NCBI GenBank assembly: GCA_033762595.1
Contig: JANRLM010000034.1
Location: 1-35,041 of the forward strand
Length of the DNA: 35,041 bases
Source: Rickettsiales bacterium
GTDB taxonomy: Bacteria; Pseudomonadota; Alphaproteobacteria; Rickettsiales; UBA8987
Direction: 5' to 3'
Shown here: one piece after another, positions 25,628 through 33,582 of the stretch
How positions within the stretch are numbered: position 1 is the stretch's first letter
Layout: every line of letters begins with the position of its first letter
The notes under the pieces: generated by a model
Database searches by the model: none
What the model was told of the DNA's origin: nothing
The model's input: the letters and a program-made list of their open reading frames with translations, nothing else
Made by a program: the position numbers and the translations under genes

Positions 25628-26596
25628 ATGTCAAAATTAATGGAAAACCAAGTAAAACTAGCTGCTGAGGAAGGGAATATTTCTTCCAAAATTCCAGTTG
25701 CTGTTTGCGTTGATGATGAAGAATTTAACCTTGAAATTCTTGAAAAGCACCTAAAAATGGGTGGTTTTGAGTGCCATACTTTCACAAATGGCAATGATGC
25801 CCTTGATTTTATTAATCAAAACTCCAAAAAAATTGATGTTGTTCTGCTTGATATAATGATGCCCGGTATTGACGGCATTGAAGTTCTAAAAAGATTAAAA
25901 TCTAACAACGAAACAAAGAATATTCCTGTGATAATGCAAACCGCTATGACGCAGGAAAAGAAGAATGTTGAAGGCATTGAAAGTGGTGCTTATTATTATA
26001 TTACCAAACCTTATGCACACGCGGTTTTGGTATCAATTGTAAAATCTGCAATTCGTGAAAAATTAAATAGCGAAAATCTCAAAAGCGAAGTTGGTAATGC
26101 ATATACCATTATAGATAGCATAAAATCAGCTAATTTTGAAATAAAAACCTTTGAAGAAGCCAGAAAACTTGCAAATTATCTTGCCCGCTTCAGTGCTGAT
26201 CCTAGCAAGTTTGTTATTGGTTTAACCGCACTTTTGATAAATGCTATTGAACACGGAAATTTTGAAATTGGCTTTGAAGAAAAAGCAAAATTATTACTTG
26301 AAAACAGATATGATGAAGAAATTGAAAATAGAGCCAAAAACCCTGTAAATATTGATAAAAAAGTTATTATAGAGCTTTTCAAAAAAGAAAAAGAAGGCAT
26401 TTATTCCGTAGTAATTAAAGATGAAGGCAAAGGTTTTAATTGGGAAGAATATCTTGATTTTGAACCTTCAAGAATGACTGACCCTAACGGCAGGGGAATT
26501 GCAATGGCTCACATAATGAACCCGAACTCTATTGAATATTGGGGCAGAGGAAATGTTGTGGTTTTCAAAATGCCAATGAGAGAAAAAAACGATTAA
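25628..26596 (+). CDS. Response regulator with RsbW-like ATPase output domain
   Basis: A 322-residue protein with an N-terminal receiver domain (about 24-146): acidic pair D29-D30, phospho-acceptor D75 in VVLLDIMMPG, T105, and K127 in TKP. Instead of a DNA-binding domain, the C-terminal part (about 160-315) resembles the anti-sigma-factor serine kinase fold (HATPase_c_2). It has N205-H209 in LINAIEHG, D265 in KDEGKGFNW, and GRGIAMAH at 288-295. Such a domain could phosphorylate or sequester a partner protein rather than bind DNA (inference). AGGAG at 25615-25619 overlaps the kinase stop, fixing the start. No sigma factor or anti-anti-sigma (STAS) gene is seen nearby. Confidence 0.88.
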   Translation: MSKLMENQVKLAAEEGNISSKIPVAVCVDDEEFNLEILEKHLKMGGFECHTFTNGNDALDFINQNSKKIDVVLLDIMMPGIDGIEVLKRLKSNNETKNIPVIMQTAMTQEKKNVEGIESGAYYYITKPYAHAVLVSIVKSAIREKLNSENLKSEVGNAYTIIDSIKSANFEIKTFEEARKLANYLARFSADPSKFVIGLTALLINAIEHGNFEIGFEEKAKLLLENRYDEEIENRAKNPVNIDKKVIIELFKKEKEGIYSVVIKDEGKGFNWEEYLDFEPSRMTDPNGRGIAMAHIMNPNSIEYWGRGNVVVFKMPMREKND

Positions 26597-26618
26597 TAAT
26601 CAACAATGAGAGGATTTT

Positions 26619-26900
26619 ATGTTACCACCTTTTATCGCACTAATTAATTTAATTTTAGAGTTATTTTCTCTAGTAATTTTTGTTTATATAATAGTTCAGT
26701 TGCTAATTTATTTTGAAATTGTGAATAAATATCAGCCGCTAGTTAGCCGAATTATGGGCTTTTTATCTGGCGTAATTGAGCCAATATTAAATAAAATTAG
26801 AAAATATATAAAACCAATTAATGGTGTTGATATTTCGCCTGTTTTATTGCTAATCTCAATCCACTTTGTTCAATATTGCCTAACTTACTATTTTAGCTAA
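26619..26900 (+). CDS. YggT family membrane protein
   Basis: A 93-residue protein with two hydrophobic stretches (about 4-32 and 71-92). Between them is the YggT-type segment where PILNKIRKYIKPINGVDISPVLLLISI matches the family's R-x-I-x-P, then D-x-SP-x-x-L pattern. Family members lie in the inner membrane and have been linked to osmotic tolerance, division and cell shape in various organisms, without a settled molecular role. GAGAGG at 26608-26613 serves as ribosome-binding site. It lies 22 bp after the response regulator, so likely shares its transcript. It is convergent with lolA across a palindromic element. Confidence 0.88.
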   Translation: MLPPFIALINLILELFSLVIFVYIIVQLLIYFEIVNKYQPLVSRIMGFLSGVIEPILNKIRKYIKPINGVDISPVLLLISIHFVQYCLTYYFS

Positions 26901-26929
26901 GTATAGATTTAAACTCCTTAACCTCCAGT

Positions 26930-26958
26930 TGTCACCCCGCATTTATTGCGGGGTGACA
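26930..26958. repeat. Perfect 12-bp palindrome (TGTCACCCCGCA) with 5-nt loop
   Basis: Arms 26930-26941 and 26947-26958 are exact reverse complements around the loop TTTAT. The element lies between the convergent yggT and lolA genes. It shares its TGTCACCCCGCA end with the inverted repeat at 14421-14521. It could help terminate transcription from either side, but no T-run follows on either strand, so I class it as a dispersed palindromic repeat first. Confidence 0.88.
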
Positions 26959-26998
26959 CTAAAGAGAAAAAACAACTGATAATTTAACAAAATCTAAT

Positions 26999-27646
26999 CT
27001 ATTTCGCTGTTGGATATTTTTTAGATGGTCTTCTAAAGTTGAAAATTGTGTTGTCAAATTTTCTATCTTGTTGAATATTTGAAAGCACTAACTCAGTAGT
27101 TTTTCCGCTTTCATCAACCCTTTTGATAGAAATTAACTCCACAGGTAACTTCGTAAATTTTAGAATTAACCCTGAAACTTCTTCAGATAAATCTTCAGTT
27201 TTGTTCACAAAATAAAGCTCAAAAAAGTTCTTTTCAGAAGAAATATTTGTTAAATCCATCAATTTATTATTTTGCAAATTCACGCCTTTATAAAGCAGGA
27301 TATTTAATGGGCTTTTGCCAGTATCCGCCCTTGTTACTTGGTCTAAATCATAATCATATTGGATAAAATTTTCATTAATAATAAAATAATCCATTTTGAA
27401 AGGGCTGTTATATCTTATCAAAAGTTTGCCCGGCCTTTCCAAGAAAAACTCACCATTCACAATTGAAGTGCTATCAGGGTTCAATTGAATAAATTTCGCA
27501 CTGAGAGTTTTGAGTTTATTCAAATAAATTTGTGCGGAATTAATTTCATCTTGATAATTTTGATATAAAATCTGCGAGTTTGCAAAGCTACTTTTCGCAA
27601 ATGAAAATATAAAAAGCGTAATTAAAAATAATAATATTTTCTTCAT
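26999..27646 (-). CDS. lolA: Outer-membrane lipoprotein carrier protein LolA
   Basis: LolA shuttles lipoproteins across the periplasm from LolCDE to the outer membrane. The 215-residue protein has a signal peptide (KKILLFLITLFIFSFAKSSFA, cleavage near 22). It has the LolA pattern KTLSAKFIQLNPD, then a GEFFLERPGKLLIRYNSPFKMDYFI segment and the C-terminal IQQDRKFDNTIFNFRRP. Length is normal. It overlaps aroB by 4 bp (ATGA-type), the last of three overlapping minus-strand genes. The RPGK-x-x-x-x-Y-x-x-P signature makes the call firm even though the family diverges quickly. Confidence 0.92.
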   Translation of the reverse strand: MKKILLFLITLFIFSFAKSSFANSQILYQNYQDEINSAQIYLNKLKTLSAKFIQLNPDSTSIVNGEFFLERPGKLLIRYNSPFKMDYFIINENFIQYDYDLDQVTRADTGKSPLNILLYKGVNLQNNKLMDLTNISSEKNFFELYFVNKTEDLSEEVSGLILKFTKLPVELISIKRVDESGKTTELVLSNIQQDRKFDNTIFNFRRPSKKYPTAK

Positions 27647-28737
27647 AATATAATATCTCTCTCTAAATATTTTCGTAAGATTTTTTCATCAACATCTTTT
27701 TTGATGAAGGATTTACCAATATCATTAGCCAAAATAAATGTAAGTTTTTTATCCGAAACTTTTTTATCTTGATACATAAGGCTTACAATTTCATCTATCT
27801 TAAATTTCTTTTTAAGCTCTGAAACCCTAGTTCTTAAGCCAAATTTTTTTAGTAAATTTTCAACTCTATCAGCGGTATTTTTCGGGCAAATTTCTAGCAT
27901 TTCAGAAAATCGGAAGGCTTGTGCCATACCAATTGCAACGGCTTCGCCGTGAAGTAATTTTCCACTAAAATCTAGCAAAGCTTCATAAGCGTGGCCAAAA
28001 GTATGCCCAAGATTTAGCAATGCACGCTTGCCGGCTTCCTTCTCATCTTCCGCAACAATCCTTGCTTTTGCTTGGCAAGATTTTTCAATCATATAAGCAA
28101 TTTCAGAAAAATCATTTTGCTTCTCTAAATATTCAAAGAATTTTTTATCATCAATCAAACCATATTTTACAATCTCAGCAAATCCAGCTTGAAGCTCCCT
28201 TTCAGGCAGGGTTTTTAGAGCGTTAATATCTGCTAGAACAATTTTTGGTTGATAAAAACTACCCACTAAATTTTTGCCATAAGATAAATTTATCCCTGTT
28301 TTTCCGCCAACAGAGCTATCCACCATTGCAAGTAAGCTTGTTGGAATCTGCACAAAATTTATTCCACGCAAAATGACACTTGCTGAAAAGCCAGTAATAT
28401 CGCCAACCACTCCACCACCCAAGGCTAAAAGCGTTGAAGAACGCTCCGGCTGGTGCTTAAAAACTTCATCAATAATATATTGCAGATGCTTAAAATTCTT
28501 GGTTTTCTCACCTGCGGGCAAAATTATTTCTGCAAAATCAAAACCGCTAGATTTAAGAGATTTAGTAATTTTCTTCGCAAATAATTTTGAAGTATTTTCA
28601 TCGGCGATGATAAAAATTTTTCCTTTTTTCTTGAGGGTTTTTTCAAGATATCCCCCAACATTTTCCATTAAATTTTCACCGATAAAAATATCATAAGGTG
28701 AATTTTCTAGGCTAACATTTACTTTGCTAATTGGCAT
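27643..28737 (-). CDS. aroB: 3-dehydroquinate synthase
   Basis: AroB converts DAHP to 3-dehydroquinate, the second step of the shikimate pathway, using NAD+ and a divalent metal. The 364-residue protein has LPAGEKTKN, the NAD-binding GGGVVGDITGF, PTSLLAMVDSSVGGKTGIN and KNLVGSFYQP. The metal ligands lie within LNLGHTFGHA and HGEAVAIGM. Full length. It overlaps aroK by 11 bp and lolA by 4 bp, so the three are translationally coupled. aroK-aroB order is common in proteobacteria. Confidence 0.97.
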   Translation of the reverse strand: MPISKVNVSLENSPYDIFIGENLMENVGGYLEKTLKKKGKIFIIADENTSKLFAKKITKSLKSSGFDFAEIILPAGEKTKNFKHLQYIIDEVFKHQPERSSTLLALGGGVVGDITGFSASVILRGINFVQIPTSLLAMVDSSVGGKTGINLSYGKNLVGSFYQPKIVLADINALKTLPERELQAGFAEIVKYGLIDDKKFFEYLEKQNDFSEIAYMIEKSCQAKARIVAEDEKEAGKRALLNLGHTFGHAYEALLDFSGKLLHGEAVAIGMAQAFRFSEMLEICPKNTADRVENLLKKFGLRTRVSELKKKFKIDEIVSLMYQDKKVSDKKLTFILANDIGKSFIKKDVDEKILRKYLERDIIL

Positions 28738-29320
28738 TATTGATTTTTTTCTTATTTATAAAAATTGCAATTTCGGTAATTATTTTTTCTAAAACTTTTT
28801 TCTGTGATGTGTTATCTGTAATTGTTATTAAATCAGCTTTAGAATAAACTTCTTCCCTGTCTTTCATTATTTTTTTAACCAAAGCTAATTTATCATCTTC
28901 AGTTTCAAGAAGTGGCCTATCTTTTCTTGCTGAAACCCTTCTAAAAATAGTTTCCGCACTAGCTTTTAGCCAAACTGAAACTGCGTTTTCTTTAATAATT
29001 TTGCGAGAATCTTCGTTCAGAAAAGCCCCGCCACCAAGTGCAATAACTTTAGGTTTTTTATTTTCCAGCAGAGATTTAATTTTTTGATGCTCCATTTTGC
29101 GAAATTCTTTCTCGCCAATATTCTCAAAAATCCAACTTATGCTGTGGCCAATATCGCCTTCAACTTCTAAATCAATGTCAAAAAATTCTATTTCAAGATT
29201 TTTAGCTAATTTTCGCCCAAGCGTTGTTTTGCCAGTTCCCATCATTCCAAGCAGAACTATCTGAGAGTTTCTTGCATCTAAAACAGATTTATAGTAATTA
29301 TTTGAAGATTTATCTTTCAA
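28727..29320 (-). CDS. aroK: Shikimate kinase
   Basis: AroK phosphorylates shikimate with ATP in aromatic amino acid synthesis. The 197-residue protein has Walker A GMMGTGKT (25-32), the shikimate-binding FFDID (46-50), F73-R74, LGGGAF (95-100) and the lid ARKDRPLL. A polar N-terminal extension of about 18 residues precedes the P-loop strand, and a Lys-rich tail follows the last helix. Both are slightly longer than in E. coli. It leads the aroK-aroB-lolA overlap group and is divergent from the small ORF before xerD. Confidence 0.95.
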   Translation of the reverse strand: MKDKSSNNYYKSVLDARNSQIVLLGMMGTGKTTLGRKLAKNLEIEFFDIDLEVEGDIGHSISWIFENIGEKEFRKMEHQKIKSLLENKKPKVIALGGGAFLNEDSRKIIKENAVSVWLKASAETIFRRVSARKDRPLLETEDDKLALVKKIMKDREEVYSKADLITITDNTSQKKVLEKIITEIAIFINKKKINNAN

Positions 29321-29386
29321 CTTAAATAAACTTTAATTAGATTAAATTTTAATTTATAAAAGTTATTATAACAAAAATTACTTAAA

Positions 29387-29518
29387 GTGAAAAAATTAAT
29401 TATATTTATTTTAATTTTCTTAATTGGGGCGGTTTTCCTCTATAAATCTGATATTCAGCCTGAAATTAAAGAGGTTCGGAAGGAAATAAAAAATGAAAAA
29501 CTCAATTTCGGCAATTGA
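29387..29518 (+). CDS. Small membrane-anchored protein upstream of xerD
   Basis: A 43-residue ORF with a GTG start and a TGA stop. It has an N-terminal hydrophobic helix (KKLIIFILIFLIGAVFLY) followed by a short polar tail beginning KSDIQPEIKEVRKEIKNEK. It overlaps the first 26 bp of xerD in another frame. The clear anchor-plus-linker layout and the lack of stops make it a credible gene. Tiny proteins of this shape (one helix, then a D-x-Q-P turn) are, as I recall, present near xerD in other alphaproteobacteria, but I cannot name the family. Function unknown. Confidence 0.55.
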   Translation: MKKLIIFILIFLIGAVFLYKSDIQPEIKEVRKEIKNEKLNFGN

Positions 29519-30440
29519 AGATTTTATATCAATGCTTGCTTCTGAAAAGAATGCCAGCAAAAACACCCTTGAATCTTATCAGCGAGATTTACAGCAATTC
29601 TCTGAGGCAATAAAAAAGCCTTTGTTAGAGGCGGATAAAAACCTTATTGATGAATATATTTCTAGCTTAAACAAGCATTTCAAAGCAAGTTCTATTAGTA
29701 GAAAAATATCTGCAATCAGGCAATTTTATCATTTTTTGCATAGTGAAAATCATATTAGCAAAAACCCTGCAAAAAATATTTTACTTCCTAAAAAAGAGAA
29801 AAATCTGCCAAAATTTCTTACCGAAAATGAAATTGATACGATTAAAAATCAAGCTCTTCTTGAGGGCGAAAATTATAAATCATATCGCATTATATGCTTG
29901 CTGGAAATTTTATCGCAAGCGGGATTGAGGGTTTCTGAGGTTATAAATCTAAAAATTACCGATATTCAAAAAGCCAATTATCAAGGCAAGGATAAATATT
30001 TTATGATAATTTCTGGCAAGGGCAATAAAGAGAGGCTCGTTCCAATTTCAGAAAATCTGCATAAAAATATTAGCAAATATCTGGTTTTTTTGAAAGATTA
30101 CCTGGCTGAAAAGCAAGAAAATATGCCTAAAATTAGTTTGGCTCACAAAAAAAATTATTTATTTCCATCTAGCAATAAATCGGGCTTTATAACAAGGCAA
30201 CAGGTTGCAAATATTCTTAAGGAGTATGCTTTGAAGGCTGGGATTTCACCTAGTAAAATCTCCCCACATATATTACGCCATTCTTTTGCGACTAATATTC
30301 TTGATAAAGGCTTGGATTTAAGAGTTTTACAAGAAATCCTTGGTCATAGCGATATATCCACCACGCAAATTTATACCCACACTAATATAAGTAAGCTAAA
30401 AAACTTCGTGGAAGCCAACCACCCACTCGCTAAAGGGTAG
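29493..30440 (+). CDS. xerD: Site-specific tyrosine recombinase, XerD type
   Basis: XerC/XerD recombinases resolve chromosome dimers at dif near the terminus. The 315-residue protein has an N-terminal SAM-like core-binding domain (about 5-90). The catalytic domain has R146 (SQAGLRVSEV), K176 (SGKGNKERLVP), H259 and R262 (SPHILRHSFATNIL), H285 (LGHSDISTTQIY) and the nucleophile Y294. The close match to the XerD consensus at LGHSDISTTQIYTH, and the absence of attachment sites or phage genes, argue for the housekeeping enzyme and not an integrase. XerC versus XerD cannot be separated with certainty without alignment. Confidence 0.9.
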   Translation: MKNSISAIEDFISMLASEKNASKNTLESYQRDLQQFSEAIKKPLLEADKNLIDEYISSLNKHFKASSISRKISAIRQFYHFLHSENHISKNPAKNILLPKKEKNLPKFLTENEIDTIKNQALLEGENYKSYRIICLLEILSQAGLRVSEVINLKITDIQKANYQGKDKYFMIISGKGNKERLVPISENLHKNISKYLVFLKDYLAEKQENMPKISLAHKKNYLFPSSNKSGFITRQQVANILKEYALKAGISPSKISPHILRHSFATNILDKGLDLRVLQEILGHSDISTTQIYTHTNISKLKNFVEANHPLAKG

Positions 30441-30468
30441 ATGATGGAATAAGGGCATTGGGAGTTAG

Positions 30469-30494
30469 GTCATTTCGAACGAAGAGAGAAATCC
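30469..30494 (+). repeat. GTCATTTCGAACGAAG-type intergenic element
   Basis: The stretch GTCATTTCGAACGAAG followed by AGAGAAATCC resembles short dispersed elements of the GTCATTTCGA...GAGAAATC type known in many bacterial genomes. TTTCGAA is self-complementary. Only one copy was seen in this window. Confidence 0.45.
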
Positions 30495-30609
30495 GGCTAT
30501 AGGTTTTTCTATTTAGATATTATGACTCGTGTTCCCATCTCCCAACCCCTAAATCCCCCCCTCTAACACCTTACCCCTAGCCCCTAGAACCTCATTTCCA
30601 CTTTTTCCC

Positions 30610-30637
30610 TTGACACTTCGGGGAATATCTGTAAATA
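30610..30637 (+). promoter_or_regulatory. Candidate promoter of rplM-rpsI
   Basis: A perfect -35 TTGACA at 30610-30615 is followed at 16 bp by TAAATA (30632-30637), a weak -10. The rplM ATG is 26 bp further on. TTGACA is rare in this AT-rich window and its place before ribosomal protein genes is sensible. Confidence 0.45.
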
Positions 30638-30663
30638 GGCATTCCCAAATTAGTATTTTTAAG

Positions 30664-31149
30664 ATGAAAAATAAAGCTACAAAAACCTTTACACCTGCTT
30701 CAGTTAAACGCAATTGGCACTTAGTTGATGCCACTGATTTAGTCGCAGGAAGGCTTGCTTCTGAAGTTGCAAAGTTACTTCGTGGTAAGAATAAACCTAC
30801 ATATACCCCAAACCAAGATGTTGGTGATTATGTTGTTGTTATCAATGCTGAGAAAGTTTGCTTAAAAGGCAATAACAAATTACGTGATAAAACATATTAC
30901 CGCCATACTGGTTTCGCAGGTGGTATTAAAGAAACTACACCTTTCAAAGTTCTTGCTGGTAAAAAGCCTGAATTTATTATTGAAAAAGCAGTGCAAAGAA
31001 TGATTTCTCGTGAAGATGTTTTAGGTAGAGCTCAATTCAACAAATTATTTGTTTATGCGGGTTCAAATCACCCTCACCAAGCACAAAACCCAATTCCTTA
31101 TGATATTGCCTCTCTTAATGAGAAAAATAAAAGGTTTAGAACAAAATAA
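30664..31149 (+). CDS. rplM: 50S ribosomal protein L13
   Basis: L13 is an early-assembling large-subunit protein. The 161-residue product has the full family pattern: RNWHLVDATDLVAGRLASEVA near the N terminus, then TYTPNQDVGDYVVVINAEKV, KTYYRHTGFAGG and the C-terminal YAGSNHPHQAQNP. I use the ATG at 30664; the frame is open back to a TTG at 30610, but that TTG is the presumed -35 box. rpsI follows after 12 bp, the standard L13-S9 operon. Confidence 0.97.
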   Translation: MKNKATKTFTPASVKRNWHLVDATDLVAGRLASEVAKLLRGKNKPTYTPNQDVGDYVVVINAEKVCLKGNNKLRDKTYYRHTGFAGGIKETTPFKVLAGKKPEFIIEKAVQRMISREDVLGRAQFNKLFVYAGSNHPHQAQNPIPYDIASLNEKNKRFRTK

Positions 31150-31161
31150 TAACTTATTTTT

Positions 31162-31659
31162 ATGATTAATATCCCAACAACAGAATTAAAGAAATCTAAG
31201 AAGAAAGTTGCTTCTGCTGAAGTTGCAAATGATGATGTTTCTTCTAGAAAAACTGCTAAATTAGATGCACAAGGCAGAGCTTACGGCACTGGTAGAAGGA
31301 AAGATGCCTCTGCTAGAGTTTGGATTAAACCCGGCACTGGTAAATTTACAATTAACGGTCAAGATATCAAAGCATATCTTAAACGCCCAGTATTACAAAT
31401 GATTGTTAACCAGCCATTTGATGTTGTTAATTCAACAAGTAAGTTTGATGTTTTTGCAACCGTTGAAGGTGGCGGATTATCTGGTCAAGCTGGTGCTATT
31501 AGACACGGAATCAGCAGAGCTTTAGATAATTATAACCCTGAAGTTAACCATTCGCCACTTAGAAAATCTGGCTTCTTAACTCGTGATCCTAGAGTTGTTG
31601 AGCGTGAGAAATTCGGTCACAAAAAAGCTCGTAGAAGCTTCCAGTTCTCTAAGAGATAA
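31162..31659 (+). CDS. rpsI: 30S ribosomal protein S9
   Basis: S9 sits in the head of the small subunit, with its C-terminal tail reaching the P-site tRNA. The 165-residue product has the S9 core from about residue 38 ([20 protein letters not shown], then [14 protein letters not shown]) and the conserved terminal FQFSKR. The N-terminal extension of about 37 Lys/Ala-rich residues and the [20 protein letters not shown] signature are typical of alphaproteobacterial S9 and the best lineage clue in this window. A rho-independent terminator follows directly. Confidence 0.97.
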   Translation: MINIPTTELKKSKKKVASAEVANDDVSSRKTAKLDAQGRAYGTGRRKDASARVWIKPGTGKFTINGQDIKAYLKRPVLQMIVNQPFDVVNSTSKFDVFATVEGGGLSGQAGAIRHGISRALDNYNPEVNHSPLRKSGFLTRDPRVVEREKFGHKKARRSFQFSKR

Positions 31660-31688
31660 TTCTCAAAGAATATTACTTATCTTATTCC

Positions 31689-31716
31689 AAAACCCCACTT
31701 CAAGTGGGGTTTTTTT
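31689..31716 (+). terminator. Rho-independent terminator of rplM-rpsI
   Basis: AAAACCCCAC (31689-31698) pairs with GTGGGGTTTT (31704-31713) around the loop TTCAA, and a T-run extends to 31716. It begins 29 bp after the rpsI stop. The T-run touches the stop codon of the convergent rfbG gene. Confidence 0.93.
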
Positions 31717-32803
31717 ATGAAATTATATTTTCAATAATTTGTTTATCTGTAAAATCTCTAAGATTTTTGGGATTATCTGAATTTTTAAGATAGAAATTAT
31801 ACCACTCCGCTGTTAATTTTATGGCTTCGTATGGCTTTAATTTTGGCTTCCAGCCTAGTTCATTTTTTGCCTTGCTATTATCAAGACCAAGAAATTTAGC
31901 CTCATATAAAGCATTTTCATCAGCTTCAATTTTATAGGAAATTTTATTTTCTGAATTAAAATTCTCCAAAAATATTTTGGTTAAATTTTCTACATCAATT
32001 TTTTCTTCCTCTTTATCAGGGCCAAAATTATAAGCCTGATTATATTTTTTTGGCTCTTGAGAAATTTTATAAATAAGGGTTAAATAGCCATTTATACTTT
32101 CTAAAACATGTTGCCAAGGCCGAATTGCCCTTGGATTTCTTATAGAGATTTCTTGATTTTTTGTAATTGCCTCAAATATATCTGGCACTAAACGATTCTC
32201 TGAAAAATCGCCGCCACCTATAACATTGCCAGCTCTTGCAGTTGCAAGCTCAATATTTTTTTTGTTGAAAAATGATTCGCGGTAGGAATTGCTAATAATC
32301 TCAGCACAGGCTTTGGAAGCCGAATAAGGGTCTTTACCGCCTAATTTATCTGATTCAATAAAATCTCTTTTTTCTTCGTTATTTTCATAGCATTTATCAG
32401 AAGTAACATTCAAAATGGTTTGCACGGAACTAGTTTCTCTGCAAGCTTCAAACAGATTAATCAAACCCATTAAGTTTGTTTCAAAATTATTTACTGGGTT
32501 TTTATAGGATCTCAAAACAATTGGCTGTGCTGCTAGATGCAAAATTATTTCAGGCTCAAATTTTTGAATAGATTTTTTTAATTTTTGAGAATCCCTTATA
32601 TCGCCAAATTCGCTAAAATCCAAGGTTTCAGAGATTTTAAGGCTTTCAAACATGCTGCCTCTAAAATTTTCAGGCGGTAAGGCAAAACCATAAATTTTTG
32701 CCCCTAAATTTTTTAGTGCTATACTTGCCCAACTGCCCTTAAAGCCAGTATGCCCAGTTAGAAAAATCTTTTTACCAGAAAAAAATTTAGAGAAATTATT
32801 CAT
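31715..32803 (-). CDS. rfbG: CDP-glucose 4,6-dehydratase
   Basis: RfbG dehydrates CDP-glucose to CDP-4-keto-6-deoxyglucose, the branch point to 3,6-dideoxyhexoses of O-antigens. The 362-residue short-chain dehydrogenase/reductase has the NAD loop FLTGHTGFKGSW (14-25), HLAAQPIVLRSYKNP, the active-site TSDKCYEN and PYSASKACAE (Y-x-x-x-K), ARAGNVIGGGDF and IRPWQHVLE. These patterns separate it from dTDP-glucose dehydratase. The start overlaps the end of rfbF by 4 bp. Downstream rfbH (the next pathway enzyme) is absent from the window. Confidence 0.95.
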   Translation of the reverse strand: MNNFSKFFSGKKIFLTGHTGFKGSWASIALKNLGAKIYGFALPPENFRGSMFESLKISETLDFSEFGDIRDSQKLKKSIQKFEPEIILHLAAQPIVLRSYKNPVNNFETNLMGLINLFEACRETSSVQTILNVTSDKCYENNEEKRDFIESDKLGGKDPYSASKACAEIISNSYRESFFNKKNIELATARAGNVIGGGDFSENRLVPDIFEAITKNQEISIRNPRAIRPWQHVLESINGYLTLIYKISQEPKKYNQAYNFGPDKEEEKIDVENLTKIFLENFNSENKISYKIEADENALYEAKFLGLDNSKAKNELGWKPKLKPYEAIKLTAEWYNFYLKNSDNPKNLRDFTDKQIIENIIS

Positions 32804-33582
32804 TTTTTATTATCCCAAATTCGCCATTCAGCTTTATTTTTAAGCCATAAATCTTCTAGATGAAGTTTATCTCGTAAGGTATCCATAGCGTGCCAAAAAC
32901 CATCATGCTTGTAGGAAACTAATTGCTTATCTTTTGCTAAATTTTCAAGGGGCTCTCTTTCAAAAATTGTTTTTGAATTATCAATGTAATCAAAAATTTT
33001 TCTATTAAGAACAAAAAAACCACCATTAATATAACCGCCATCACCAGCGGGCTTTTCAAGAAATTCTGTTACAACCCCATCATTTTGCATCTGCACTGCA
33101 CCAAATCTTCCGGGTGGCTTAGTGGCAAGCATTGTCGCAATTTTTTTATGTTTTAGATGGAATTCAATTTCTGCTTTTATATCTACATTCGCAACGCCAT
33201 CTCCGTATGTCATACAAAAATTTTCACCATCAATATAATCTTTGATTAATTTTACACGGCCACCTGTCATAGAATCTTCACCAGTATCAATCAGCGTAAC
33301 CTTCCAAGGCTCAGAGCTTGAATTGTGAATTTTTACGCTGTTATCGCTCAAATCATAGGTTACATCAGACATATGGCGATAGTAATTTGCGAAATATTCT
33401 TTGATAAAATAGCCCTTATAACCCAGGCAAATTACAAAATCATTTATTCCATAATGCGAATAAATTTTCATAATATGCCAGAGAATTGGCTTACCGCCTA
33501 TTTCTATCATTGGCTTTGGTTTTAGCTGTGTTTCCTCAGAAATTCTAGTGCCAAGCCCACCTGCAAGTATTACTGCCTTCAT
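32800..33582 (-). CDS. rfbF: Glucose-1-phosphate cytidylyltransferase
   Basis: RfbF makes CDP-glucose from CTP and glucose-1-phosphate, supplying RfbG. The 260-residue nucleotidyltransferase begins with MKAVILAGGLGTRISEET and KPKPMIEIGGKPILWHIMKIY. It has the family-specific DTGEDSMTGGRVKLIKDYI, MTYGDGVANVD and LEKPAGDGGYINGGFFV. Full length. It overlaps rfbG and hemD by 4 bp each. CTP for the reaction would come from PyrG, encoded about 15 kb away. Confidence 0.97.
   Translation of the reverse strand: MKAVILAGGLGTRISEETQLKPKPMIEIGGKPILWHIMKIYSHYGINDFVICLGYKGYFIKEYFANYYRHMSDVTYDLSDNSVKIHNSSSEPWKVTLIDTGEDSMTGGRVKLIKDYIDGENFCMTYGDGVANVDIKAEIEFHLKHKKIATMLATKPPGRFGAVQMQNDGVVTEFLEKPAGDGGYINGGFFVLNRKIFDYIDNSKTIFEREPLENLAKDKQLVSYKHDGFWHAMDTLRDKLHLEDLWLKNKAEWRIWDNKK

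Noticed and set aside
26930-26958. Classical rho-independent terminator
   Set aside because: The hairpin is strong but no T-run follows on either strand, and the same sequence end recurs elsewhere as a repeat.
29493-30440. Tyrosine recombinase as a mobile-element integrase
   Set aside because: It matches housekeeping XerC/XerD closely, and no att site, phage gene or tRNA target is present.
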